The notes under the pieces are model-generated. The model did no database searches. It was not told the origin of the DNA and saw only the letters and a program-made list of their open reading frames with translations. 64,000 bases of DNA from Pararge aegeria (Eukaryota > Arthropoda > Insecta > Lepidoptera > Nymphalidae), in assembly GCF_905163445.1 (NCBI RefSeq), contig NC_053184.1, forward strand, positions 3,224,001-3,288,000, read 5' to 3'. Every line of letters starts with the position of its first letter. Within the stretch, counting starts at the first letter, position 1. Of this stretch, positions 33,702 to 43,228 are shown in pieces. Made by a program: the position numbers and the translations under genes.

Positions 33702-34677
33702 CAGCTAACTCTTTTAATACTGCATCCTTTTATTTATTTTGGGGATATGGTGGTGGATACGACCACACCAAGGGCAGGTTTAGCTGTTATGTCGGACTTT
33801 TACCGACTAAATCCCCACAGTGTTACAAGTCGTCACCTGCAGACTGGATCACGGCTGTAGCCCTCATTTGTACTAGGCCACTTCATAATAATTTGCAGGG
33901 GCCTTTAACCTAATTTCACTTAAGCGATCTGCAAGTCTCATCCAACAATCTGTGAATAAGAGAGTCGTTTGTATAGTTCGAGTTAAGGTATTAAATTAAT
34001 AAATTACTTTCAACTTGTTCGTTAAACTCGAAACACCGGAAATTTTATTAGAAACTTTCTACTTCCATCTTTAATTAAGTGAAAGATCATGTTTGAAGTA
34101 AGATTATCTTTATGAAAATTATATTTTAAATGGGTCCTTTCTTTTCAGTGGTATAGGCATCATTATAAGCTTAATTAATGTTATATTCCTGAGTACAGGT
34201 TACCTATCTAATAGGAGAGATGAATGCAAAGCTTAGGGCGTTTGACTATATGTGCCTTGTAGCTACGGTGTGCTACGGTGCGCTACGGTGTAGCTAAGCG
34301 GTAAGCGAAGTTAAACTTTAAAGGTAAGGTTCGAAACTATGATTCTTGTCCAACCTAAACTAAGTTGTGTAGCGTAGTTTGTAAGATGTAGCAAGGTACT
34401 ATAAAATCGCTTCAGCCGAGGTAATTGCGAGATGAAAATGCTGTGACTTACGTGCGCTAACTACATAGGGCTAGGTTACTCGGCAGCTGTGCTCCATACA
34501 CCACTCAAGCAACCTAGCTCGAAGCTCGAGTCCTTATTAAAAGCTTCCACCAGAGCTATAATATGAAAATCATGCAATAAAATAGCTGGGTTTCCAGCAT
34601 CACTGGTGCAGAGGCAACCCAAATCCGCAATGCCTTCCCAATTTAAGCTTAGGTTACGCACTGGAACTCATATGTCC
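33702..34677. other. Mostly unassigned
   Basis: 33745-33885 is a mixed-composition block (ACACCAAGGGCAGGTTTAGC and following) of unknown nature. At 34258-34292 a GCTACGGTGT-type word is repeated three times. No gene is supported. Confidence 0.4.
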
Positions 34678-34752
34678 ATTTTCACAAAACCTAGGAAATG
34701 CTTAAGTCGGATGTCTAATGAATTAGTTGATGCGTAGAGAAAAAAAAACATT
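34678..34752. repeat. Dispersed repeat U5, copy 1
   Basis: ATTTTCACAAAACCTAGGAA, GCTTAAGTCGGATG, TAATGA and a closing A-run match 58652-58725 in order. About 75 bp, class unknown. Confidence 0.6.
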
Positions 34753-34762
34753 CACTAACATT

Positions 34763-34942
34763 TAAAATAAATAAATGTACTACGACAATACACACATCGC
34801 CATCTAGCCCCAAAGTAAGCGTAGCTTGTGTTATGGGTACTAAGATGACTGATGAATATTTTTATGAGTAAAATACATAAATACTTATAATATTACCCCC
34901 CGAAAGTGAAGTCGAGCTACTACCCAATACGTTATAGCCGCT
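34763..34942 (-). mobile_element. Hybrid SINE: SINE-B head joined to SINE-A tail
   Basis: On the minus strand, 34942-34895 is the SINE-B head (AGCGGCTATAACG.. to GCTCGACTTCACTTTCGG). It switches at about 34894 to the SINE-A 3' part (TAATATTATAAGTATTTATG, CAAGCTACGCTTACTTTGGG, GATGGCGATGTGTGTATTG, (TTTA)n). The B box of SINE-B and the head of SINE-A are both absent. Confidence 0.85.
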
Positions 34943-35618
34943 CATTATCTATCTAATAATATGATAAATGAGAAAATCTGTCTGTTTATTCAAACACTGC
35001 ATCGATCGTGATTATTGCACATTTTATGTAGCTTGCATCCTTGAGATGCATCTAGGATACTTTGTATCCCGGAATAGTTGTAGTGTAACTTTCTGAGGGG
35101 GGAGGCAATGAAAATAAAACGCTTCCTATCTGGTCAATAATTAACCATAATAATCATTGTAGCCCACCAATCTGCATTAGAAAGGCGTGGCAGGTCAACG
35201 CTTTAAGTTACTCTCACCTATAAGAAAAGTGGTCTGTATCTGAGTATGATGACGTAGATGACGTATTGGGTAGATGTTGGTATTCGTTGTTGAGTTCCTT
35301 GCTTTATCTAATCATGAAAACTCGTATCTATTCACCTGCCCATAAGACATACAATGTTTTAGTTTAAATTTAATTATCTAAACAACCACCAAAACAACGA
35401 CGTCTAAAACATCATAACAGAATGTTCAAAGTAACGGATGTACCGTTAATAAATGCCCAAAGTTTAGCACTTAACCTAGTTCGGCTAAAAGCGAGCTAGG
35501 AAGAACAGGTTTATAATAAATGCAAGTGTTTTAACCGCTAATTTAATTGCACGAAAGCAATTTCACATTGTGTTAAATATACGATGCTGGCTGCTCTGCA
35601 AATGTAAATAATTGGGGT
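34943..35618. other. No gene; contains U4 copy 2
   Basis: 35495-35580 resembles 25018-25104. The rest has no recognisable content. Confidence 0.4.
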
Positions 35619-35775
35619 CAGTTGTGGAAGGAAGATATTGTTTTACTGTATTGTGTGGAGAAGGAATGCTTTGCCTCTTGAAATCCGAGAGGCACAGTCT
35701 ATTAGCATCTTAAAAAACTTGTCAAAGATCATTTTTTGTCTGAATCTTCGGAACTTCAGTAATGCCTATTCTCCT
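35619..35775 (+). mobile_element. CR1/jockey-type LINE C-terminal fragment
   Basis: From 35634 the frame reads ILFYCIVWRRNALPLEIREA then QSISILKNLSKIIF. The R-x-x-x-W-N-x-L-P-x-x-I-R-x-A-x-S-I-x-x-F-K-x-x pattern is the classic C-terminus of jockey/CR1-type reverse transcriptase polyproteins. Different subfamily from N1/N2. 5' and 3' parts are not recognisable. Confidence 0.75.
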
Positions 35776-36080
35776 CTGTTTTGTATCGATTGACAATATT
35801 GTTCCTTTATTGATATTCATTTGAGAGTAGAAAATTGAAGGTTAGATCAGCACATGTCAATATAACTTAGTCATTGAATATTATAGAATGTGGCAATCGT
35901 CAGAAAATTTTGCCAATAATTTATTTATTACATATGTAATAAATAAACAAGTAAATTTAGAGATTATCAAAAAACTTTGCAATTTAAAATATTTGTTTTA
36001 AAACTGTTGAATTTTTATTCACTCTGCTATTTACAATTGATCCGTTTGAAAATATTTGAAATAAATAATACTAATTGATG

Positions 36081-36437
36081 ATGTCAAAGTCAAAGTCAAA
36101 GTCAAAGTCAAAAATATCTTTATTCAAGTAGGCCCATAGGTGGCACTTTTGATGCGTACATAAGAATTACACGGTAGTGAGATGATGGCGATAACTACAT
36201 TCGTAAACTTAAAACTAAAGCTACGAGGGTTCCAAACGCGTCCTGGTCTAAGAAGAAGCCCACAACAAACTTAGCCGGGTGTTTTTTTTTTGTTATCACC
36301 ATCTCACAATGTCATTTTAAATTATTAGAAGAGCAACCTGGTTAGAGCAATAATTTACACCCAAGCTTTTTTATCGTTTACGTAGTCCTTTATACTATAA
36401 TAGGACTTTTCTATAAGCTTACGTTTAATACAAATTT
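36081..36437 (-). mobile_element. LINE-N1, 3' end with terminal codons
   Basis: Plus strand starts with (GTCAAA)n tail (36083-36112), AAATATCTTTATTCAAGTAG, then UTR blocks CTTAAAACTAAAGCTACGAG and AGAAGCCCACAACAAACTTA. It runs into the reverse complement of the coding end: KRKLIEKS near 36425, then a terminal ..LNDKKAWV-stop region around 36360-36375. A long 3' UTR separates stop and tail. 5'-truncated copy. Confidence 0.85.
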
Positions 36438-36538
36438 GATATTTTTGCCACTAGCGTATAAGTCAAGAAGCGTTGAGTATATGACATATACTTACGAACA
36501 ATCCAAATTATTCTTTTTAAATGGCGGAAACTACACAG

Positions 36539-36710
36539 ACTTTTTTTTTAATATTAATAGCGGGCAAACGAGCAAGTGGGTCACCTGTTGATAAGTGATC
36601 ACCGCCGCCCATAAACATTTGCAGCACCAGAGGAGCCACCGATGCGTTGCCGGCCTTTAAGGAATTTGTTTATCCGCCCCTTTAATAACCCTAGATTGTA
36701 TTTCTGAGGA
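36539..36710 (-). mobile_element. SINE/LINE-tail repeat (CACTTATCA type)
   Basis: T-run then GCGGGCAAACGAGCAAGTGG, GTCACCTGTTGATAAGTGAT, CACCGCCGCCCATAAAC and TGCGTTGCCGGCC. A block very common in Lepidoptera. Its minus-strand end shares the CACTTACCATCAGGTG-type motif with SINE-E. Confidence 0.7.
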
Positions 36711-36937
36711 AACACATCAGACGTATGACGACGCCTGACGACGCGACGACGTCTGACGCGTTACTTCCGTCTGAAAAAAAATCTGAGATACTCCTTAGTA
36801 GCGCCTAAAGAAGTTTTATTTCAAAAAAAAATTTGGATATACACATGTTTAAAAATGACTTTCTGCAGTTTGTTATTTTGCTAATTTTTCTAGTAGGCTA
36901 AGTGCAACGCGATTAAATTCCTTTAAGACAAGTCGGC

Positions 36938-37180
36938 TGAAGCAGTAGTACTATTTGTGAGAGAGCCCGTCCAGGTAAGTACGACGAGTATTTTTGCCAC
37001 CAAACAGGATTGCTGTGGTCTGACCTAAACAGAGTAGTAGCCGGTGTAATTAAAGGGTTATGACGTTTAACACCTGCGCTTTATGTTGATGGGCATAAGG
37101 TGTCACTTCGTAGGATGTTCCTTGCATGCACTTGCAAAAGTTGCTTTGTTTATAGGCGAAGGCTTCCCACCTACCAATGT
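36938..37180 (+). mobile_element. SINE-E-like repeat
   Basis: TATTTTTGCCACCAAACAGG, TTGATGGGCATAAGGTGTCA, GTTCCTTGCATGCACTTGC, TTATAGGCGAAGG, CCCACCTACCA. The normal terminal GCCATCTGCT-type words are replaced by the adjoining 7-bp array. Confidence 0.7.
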
Positions 37181-37423
37181 GCTATCTGCTATCTGCTATC
37201 TGCTATCTGCTATCTGCTATGTGCTATCTGCTATCTGCTATCTGCTATCTGCTATCTGCTATCTGCTATCTGCTATCTGCTATCTGCTATCTGCTATCTG
37301 CTATCTGCTATCTGCTATCTGCTATCTGCTATCTGCTATCTGCTATCTGCTATCTGCTATCTGCTATCTGCTATCTGCCATCTGCTATCTGCTATCTGCT
37401 ATCTGCTATCTGCTATCTGCTAT
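37181..37423. repeat. (GCTATCT)34 minisatellite/microsatellite
   Basis: 34 complete 7-bp units in perfect phase plus GCTAT. Only two units vary: GCTATGT (37216-37222) and GCCATCT (37377-37383). Because 7 is not a multiple of 3, all three plus frames read the same heptapeptide AICYLLS, which creates open frames up to 151 codons. These are not genes. Confidence 0.98.
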
Positions 37424-38071
37424 AATATTATAAATGTGAATGTAAATTTGTTACGCTTTCACGCAAAAACTACTAAGCCGATCATCATTAAACTTTGTAC
37501 ACATATTCCTGAAGGTATTAGAAGTAATATAGGATGCTTTTTATCCCGAAATTAAGCTCAGTTCTTTTTGGAGAGGGGACGAAAGTGTTTGACGATTTTA
37601 CACCATAACGCCGTCAAATGTTAACCGATTTATATAATTACTTTTGTACTTTAGAGGTTACTTTAGAGGTCTGTTTAATTTTGTTTAGATCTGATGAATG
37701 TGATTGGAGATAGAGGACAGAACTCCTCAGCGGGCGGCAGCAACCCCGTCATTTAAGGCTTAGCCATCCTAAATACATATTGTGTGTTGCCACATTTATG
37801 AGGCCCTCAGTGCTAGGACCTAATAAAAGTTGTCAGAAATGTTCTTCAGTACGTTTAGCATATGAATCAACTAATAATGTGATTTCGATTCTTCCTTTAA
37901 CGATTACTATTCTTTGTAAGTGATGCAGGAGGAGCTGAGATTGATTACACTTTTTTTTTAGATATTGTTTATTATGTGAATTGTTTTTTTTAGCCTACAT
38001 CAAATCTTTGAATGCCAGATGTCTTTCGTAAAACAAAAACAAACGCAGACGAAGTCGCGGGCAACAGCTAG
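37424..38071 (+). mobile_element. Helitron-like element, 3' end CTAG-T
   Basis: Starts at or just inside the array (ATAATATTATAAATGTGAAT), with TTACGCTTTCACGCAAAAAC, TTGTACACATATTCC, AGAGGGGACGAAAGTGTTTG, AACTCCTCAGCGGGC. It ends GACGAAGTCGCGGGCAACAG then CTAG (38068-38071) before host T. Non-autonomous; no Rep/helicase. Confidence 0.75.
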
Positions 38072-38072
38072 T

Positions 38073-38466
38073 CTGCTATAAATTAAAAAAATGAGATAGA
38101 TAAATATCCAAACTCACCTAAGCTGTAATCAAATACGTGACCTCCAACTCGCTTGTGAAAACTTAATCCACCATCTACAAAGCCCTCTTTGTTACTGAAA
38201 GATTATAACACTTTCGGCGTTGAGTAAAAAAAGAAATATCCATACCATTTATAAGAAAATTCAAATCGAGAGTGTGGAGTGATTGATGAACGGTATACAC
38301 TTTCTGACTTCTTTGATGATTACCTTTAATGTCAGGCCTTTGTAAATATAATCATGTCTCGAAATATCCTATCTATCACCTTCCGACCTTCATGACCTTT
38401 CCATGAAAAATACGAACATTTTTTTTACTCTTTGCGCAGTTTTGTATGCTGTAGCGTTATAATTCG
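38073..38466. other. No recognisable feature
   Basis: AT-rich spacer between the first Helitron-like copy and a SINE-A. Confidence 0.4.
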
Positions 38467-38727
38467 ACGGCCGATTGGCGCAGTTCGCAGCGACCCTGCA
38501 TTCTGAGCCCAAGGCCGTGGGTTCAATTCCCACTACTGGAAAATGTTTGTGTGATGAGCATGAATGTTTTTCAGTGTCTGGGTGTTTATATGTATATACT
38601 AAGTATTTATGTATATTATTCATAAAAATATTCATCAGTCATCTTAGTACCCATAACACAAGCTACGCTTACTTTGGGTCTAGATGGCGATGTGTGTATT
38701 GTCTTAGTATATTTATTTATTTATTTA
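38467..38727 (+). mobile_element. SINE-A, full length, youngest-looking copy
   Basis: Closest to the family consensus: CGGCCGATTGGCGCAGT, GGGTTCAATTCCCACTACTG, CAGTGTCTGGGTGTTTATAT, CATCAGTCATCTTAGTACCC, CAAGCTACGCTTACTTTGGG and (ATTT)n. Confidence 0.95.
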
Positions 38728-38820
38728 AGTAAGTGAGTCTTGGGCTCTATTTTCTACTTTGTTGGCTAGGAAATGTCCATCTCATATGTGAAGTGACACT
38801 AATCCTTATCCCTATCCCTA

Positions 38821-39271
38821 TCCCAAACCCAACTAATATTATAAATGTGACTGTAAGTTTGTTTGTTACGCTTTCACGTAAAAACTACTTAACCGATCCT
38901 CATAAAACTTTGTACACGTATTTTTGGAAGTGTTAGAAGTAAAATAGGGTACTTTTTATCCCAACATTAAGCTCGGTTCCTTTGGGAGAGGGGATGAGAG
39001 TGTTTGACGATTTTACACCATAACTCCGACAAATTATAACCGATTTAAATAATTATTATTATTATTGTACTGTAGAGGTTATTATATGTGTTTAATTTGG
39101 TCCAAACTGAGGTGGGAAATAGAGGACAGAACTCCTCAGCGGGCAGCAGCAAACCCCTCAATTAAGGCTTAGCGATACTGAAAACTTTAATTTTTTTTAG
39201 AACTACAACTAAATTTAATGCCACATCAAAAAACAAAATCAAATGCAGACGAAGTCGCGGGCAACAGCTAG
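38821..39271 (+). mobile_element. Helitron-like element, complete-looking, 451 bp
   Basis: Host A at 38820, then TCCCAAACCC and AACTAATATTATAAATGTGA. Body as in the 37.4 kb copy. 3' end GACGAAGTCGCGGGCAACAG with CTAG at 39268-39271 and host T at 39272. A 5'-TC..CTAG-3' element between A and T matches the Helitron insertion rule. Preceded by a short CCCTAT repeat. Confidence 0.78.
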
Positions 39272-39638
39272 TAAATAATAATTATATTTTTTCCGTTTTG
39301 CCACTTTATTTTATTGAAAAAAAATCTTAAATATAGTTCAACGGGTACATGCCACGATAATATTTTGGGATTAGTCGATATTTCGACCTAGTTGCATGCA
39401 GTTGCACGACGGGACCACGATCAATGCAACTGGGTAACAAAAATGCAATATATTAAACGTTAGACTATATTTAAGAAATGTTGACTAACAACGGAATTCT
39501 TGGTTCAAATTCTTTTTTTTGAAAAACATTGTTTGTGAAACAACATAAAATAATCTTTTATATTGTCTTTTCATGTAACCAATCCAAGTAACCGTAAATT
39601 TATTTCGAGATCTTAAGTAACGATTGAATAGATAATCT

Positions 39639-39670
39639 CTAAGAGAGCTTTAATTCTAAAGCTCTCTTAG
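39639..39670. repeat. Perfect 14-bp hairpin, 4-nt loop
   Basis: CTAAGAGAGCTTTA (39639-39652), loop ATTC, and the exact reverse complement (39657-39670). Confidence 0.95.
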
Positions 39671-39672
39671 TA

Positions 39673-39723
39673 AAAAATCTTGTTTATTTAGTTTATTTGG
39701 TAAACTAAATAAACAAGATTTTT
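39673..39723. repeat. Perfect 23-bp hairpin, 5-nt loop
   Basis: Arms 39673-39695 and 39701-39723 match exactly (ATCTTGTTTATTTAGTTTA in the left arm), loop TTTGG. Only 2 bp separate it from the 14-bp hairpin upstream. Confidence 0.95.
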
Positions 39724-39967
39724 GGTTATTTGTTATAAACAAGAAAAAAGGTTGTGTCGGTTATTATAACAAATTTACGTGACTTTCTTCCTAGAGACAA
39801 CGGCAACCTAGTTTTAATTTTCAATTTAATATTTATATTATTGTTTATAACAATAAAGAAAATTTCAATATGTCCTAATTGAAGTGCACTTAAAAATACC
39901 TTGTTTAAGCGATGCGATGTGTGTAGCAGCGTGAATCTTAAATTCGGTAATGATAAAGTACTAGTAG

Positions 39968-40540
39968 AGCTTTTTGTACTACAACCATGTTTATTTCTGC
40001 CGCTAAGCAGCATTTTTTGCTCTCACAATCAAAAAATGCTGCTGCTGGTGCTGGTGCTGGTGTAATTACAGAAACATGAGGCTTAACAACTACGACTCAG
40101 ATGATTGATGGTCACCACAGAATTAAGAACATTCAGAAACCGTGTACACTACTAGTATTGAAGCATAAAAAACCACTCCACTTTAGTTTCCTTCTCCAAC
40201 AAGCGGTTAGTCACTCCACACCATTTATCAGTTGACAGTTATTATTTTACCTCTAATATTCTAAACGTAAAAGAGGAAAAAGTTTATGATGTGGCAACAT
40301 TCTGTGGGTGTGAAATGAGACGTGCGCGAGGCGTTTTTACAACACACAATACACTGCATGCTACAATGGCTGAATGAGGTTTCTGTATATTCCTAACTCT
40401 ATGATCGTCACAGGGTGGCACGTTGCAGGATGTGTTCCTTGAATGCCCTGTGGCGTGTTGCTCTGCTTTTATAGGCTATGGTTATCCACTTACCATCAGG
40501 TGGGCCGTCTGCTTGGTCCGTCATACATTACTATTTAAAA
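39968..40540 (+). mobile_element. SINE-E-like repeat, split by MITE-1
   Basis: Left half to 40115: TACTACAACCATGTTTATTT, CTGCCGCTAAGCAGC, then a 13-bp hairpin (40007-40042) and GCTGGT repeats. Right half from 40404: GGTGGCACGTTGCAGGATGT, GTTCCTTGAATGCCC, TATAGGCTATGG, CCACTTACCATCAGG and A8 tail. Joining the halves restores the order seen at 37.0 kb. Confidence 0.8.
40116..40403 (+). mobile_element. MITE-1 (hAT-like), 288 bp
   Basis: Left TIR CACAGAATTAAGAACATTCA (continuing GAAACC), right TIR the reverse complement of GGTTTCTGTATATTCCTAAC then TCTATG. Flanking 8-mers ATGGTCAC (40108-40115) and ATCGTCAC (40404-40411) differ at one base. No transposase. Inserted inside the SINE-E-like copy. 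Confidence 0.88.
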
Positions 40541-40586
40541 AAAATGAATTGGTACTTAATAAGATTTGTTTACTTATTAAAAAAAA

Positions 40587-40846
40587 AATTAAAAAATTCA
40601 AAATTCATTTAAGTAGGCCTAATATAAGCACTTTTGAAACGTCAAGTCTGTCTGTGTGTATTAACTCTACCACCGGTTCGGAAGGCAGATTCTACTGACA
40701 AGAAGCCGGCAAGAAACTCAGCAGTTGCTCTTTTCCAACATCAACAATTTACATTTTACATTTTAACATTCATTTTTCTATCTTGTGAGAGATGAAAGCG
40801 GAGCTGGATGCTTCCAAGCTACCTTGTCATTTATATATGCTTCGTC
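40587..40846 (-). mobile_element. LINE-N2, 3' end
   Basis: Tail AATTCAAAATTCATTTAAGT at the left, AGGCCTAATATAAGCACTTT, CTACCACCGGTTCGGAAGGC, AGCCGGCAAGAAACTCAGC, CTATCTTGTGAGAGATGAAA. Ends in the reverse complement of the KVAW codons near 40830. Confidence 0.9.
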
Positions 40847-42261
40847 TTCTTTATGTATATAATGTATAAAAATCAAGGAGAAAGGAAATTCATGTAATAA
40901 TGCTGAGCACTCGCAGAGAGGGACTCACTGTTGACCCTGCACGCTGCTCTAATGCGAGTTAGATGGTTTCTCTATACTGTAACTGCTTAACTAAAGATTG
41001 GGTAACTAAGAGTCAGTATAATGTCTAACAAAAATGGCCGCAAATTCAGCCGGACTTTTGCTTTGAGAACCAACAAATGGACTCAAGTTTTGTTATTTCA
41101 GTGCACTGTACTGACTAGACGCTGCAGTCCAAACTTGAGCTAATTTGCGTACGAAAACATCATGAGCACCTGCTTGCTGCAATAATAAACTGAAACCACA
41201 TACCTTTCAGTTCAAATACAAAGAGTTACCAAAATATTCTATTAAGATTCACACTCTGAATGAAAATATTTAATGCGAGAATCATTTCGAAACTTATTTA
41301 AAAAAAAAACCAACTATACGCATGCTTGTTACGAACTTACTTTATTTTCGTTAAAAAAAACTAGCTATAAACTACTAAATAACAATAAAGCAATCTTACA
41401 TCACTTCTAGACATGATATTACCGATATCAGTATTTAGTCATGTCAACCGTTTCTATCCACTCTCTAGAGATTACTTTATAGCCTGTTTTGCCAATGGCA
41501 TTTATAACGTGCTATGTATTGAAGTGCCACAGGTTACATGTCTCAGATTTAGATATCTGTCTGTTAATCCAGTAGGACGCGTCTGATGAAGACTAAAGTC
41601 CCATTTCTTGTCTCTCCGTAAGTTTCAGTAGGCATCATATCGGTTTTCTTTAAACGGATTTAATTTTTGTATTTCAAAATAAATATTTGGGATTTCCGAA
41701 CAGAAGATATTTTATACTATGGTCATATTTCAATTAAAACAATAAGTACCATACGATATTTTGATCTCAGAGAAGTACGATAAGTAACTTCTATTCCAAA
41801 TCAAAAAGTATACTCTTTACATAAAAAAAAACATCGGAAACTATAGATTAACAGCTCAAAAAATAATATCCAGTTCAACAGTCTTTATAATGCGTAAAAT
41901 GATTTAATTATACTATAAATTTTTCGATTGTGTTAATCAGTAGAAGCTATATTTTAATCTGTGGCAGTAGGCCACGGATGCAAATTGAATGTTTATTTTG
42001 ATTAAATTACATATCACTGAATTGCATTGGTATGCAAATCAGTGTAATTAACAGTGTAACTACAGATTAAGAATATTATGTTTGTCTATGAGCTTATCTG
42101 CGAATAATTAAAAATAAGCGTCAATCTAGGATTAAAGATATATTAAAGTTAAAGTTACCAAAACGGTACAGTATAAAAAATGTTATACACTTATTAGAGA
42201 GTCGAAAAGATCAGACCCAACAAAATAGACTATCGCCTGAGATCAAAATATATGATCATGT
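40847..42261. other. Unrecognised AT-rich DNA
   Basis: 1.4 kb with no repeat partner in the window and no open frame of note. Possibly unique sequence. Confidence 0.4.
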
Positions 42262-42271
42262 ATTTTAATCA

Positions 42272-42520
42272 GTGATAGCACATTGGGTAGGATCCCAATA
42301 ACCACCTCTAACTTTTCCTTATGTGCGTTTTTAAGTAATGCTTCAACGTTTAAGGAAAACATCGTGAGTCCTACATAATGTTCTCAAAGGTGTGTGAAGT
42401 CCACCAATCCGTATTGGGCCAGCATGGTGGGCTACAGCCATGACCCATTCTCATTGTTGGAGGAGACCCGTGCTCTGTAGTGAGCCGGTAATAGGTTGTG
42501 ATGATGATGATGATGATGAT
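42272..42520 (+). mobile_element. SINE-B with TSD
   Basis: A-box-like GATAGCACATTGGGTAGG, several internal deletions (the B box is lost), then TGTTCTCAAAGGTGTGTGAA, GTATTGGGCCAGCATGGTGG and a (GAT)6 tail. The exact duplication ATTTTAATCA flanks it (42262-42271 and 42521-42530). Confidence 0.93.
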
Positions 42521-42530
42521 ATTTTAATCA

Positions 42531-42856
42531 ATTTGAATATAAGTACCTCATTTTTCAATTATTAAAAAACAGATGATGCCAAAGTTGACAAAATGATACA
42601 CCATATTAATTTCTAAAATGAAATTCTTTATTTTTTTAGTATGAATTCATTTTGATATGTACTTTAATTACAAAGAATGATACGTACTTTATTTACAAAC
42701 GCACAAAGTACGACTAACCTAAACAGCCTTAAACGCCTACTTTCCGCATTATATACCGATACAGTCTGTGTTCCGGCTTGGGATAAAAAATATTAAAGCA
42801 AATATTTTTGTTTAATGAATTCGATTACACCCTGTATTTTGTGTTGTTCAGTTCTT
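42531..42856. other. No recognisable feature
   Basis: AT-rich spacer. Confidence 0.4.
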
Positions 42857-43018
42857 ATTTACATATCGGCCGCAGAAACCTTTTATTCAAATCGAATCAC
42901 GTCTCGTCCCATAAACGATCGTATACCTACTCTTAGCAGAGATTTTACCGAATCCGATCCTTCGTTTACGTCGATTCCCGTGTCAACATCGTTTATTCGT
43001 TCACGTGAAAATGAGTAC
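42857..43018 (+). repeat. Uncharacterised repeat U2, copy 1
   Basis: Matches the minus strand of 60564-60729: TTTATTCAAATCG, CACGTCTCGTCCCATAAACG, AGATTTTACC, AATCCGATCCTTCGTTTACG, GTGTCAACATCGTTTATTC. Less AT-rich than its surroundings and open in one frame (42815-43069), but the two copies do not share a long common frame. Class unknown. Confidence 0.7.
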
Positions 43019-43228
43019 AATGTGTGCTTTGCGGATATTCGGGCGTCGTGTCTCGTTAACGGGCTGTGATTGTTTTTGTTATTATCGATTTCAATCAAGT
43101 TTTATATTTCTCGTAATCGATTTCATTGTTTGCACGACTTAACGTTTTATTACTTGAATTGAATTGGTAACGTTTTTATTTTGGTGTTATTCTGTTCTCA
43201 ACTTTAATATATTTCTATAATAATTTTA

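Larger units (their letters stand above)
39273..39967. other. No gene; contains two adjacent perfect hairpins
   Basis: AT-rich. A minus-strand frame (39726-40013) begins in the SINE-E-like repeat and shows no domain. Confidence 0.45.

Noticed and set aside
36083..36112. (GTCAAA)n as a possible CRISPR-like or regulatory tandem array
   Set aside because: It is the tail of a minus-strand LINE-N1; there are no spacers.
37083..37555. Longest open frames (up to 151 codons) as a membrane protein gene
   Set aside because: They are translations of a 7-bp tandem array; all frames give the same heptapeptide and flanks belong to a SINE-like repeat and a Helitron-like element.
38467..38560. tRNA gene suggested by A- and B-box-like motifs
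   Set aside because: The motifs belong to SINE-A heads repeated more than ten times. The segment does not fold into a cloverleaf that I can trace and continues into the SINE body. The same holds for SINE-B, C and D heads.
38806..38826. CCCTAT repeats as interstitial telomere
   Set aside because: Insect telomeres are TTAGG/CCTAA; only about three imperfect CCCTAT units are present next to a Helitron-like start.
42815..43069. Frame with a signal-peptide-like start (MNSITPCILCCSVLIYISAA) as a secreted protein
   Set aside because: It overlaps repeat U2, whose second copy is not open in the matching frame, and no further exon is visible.
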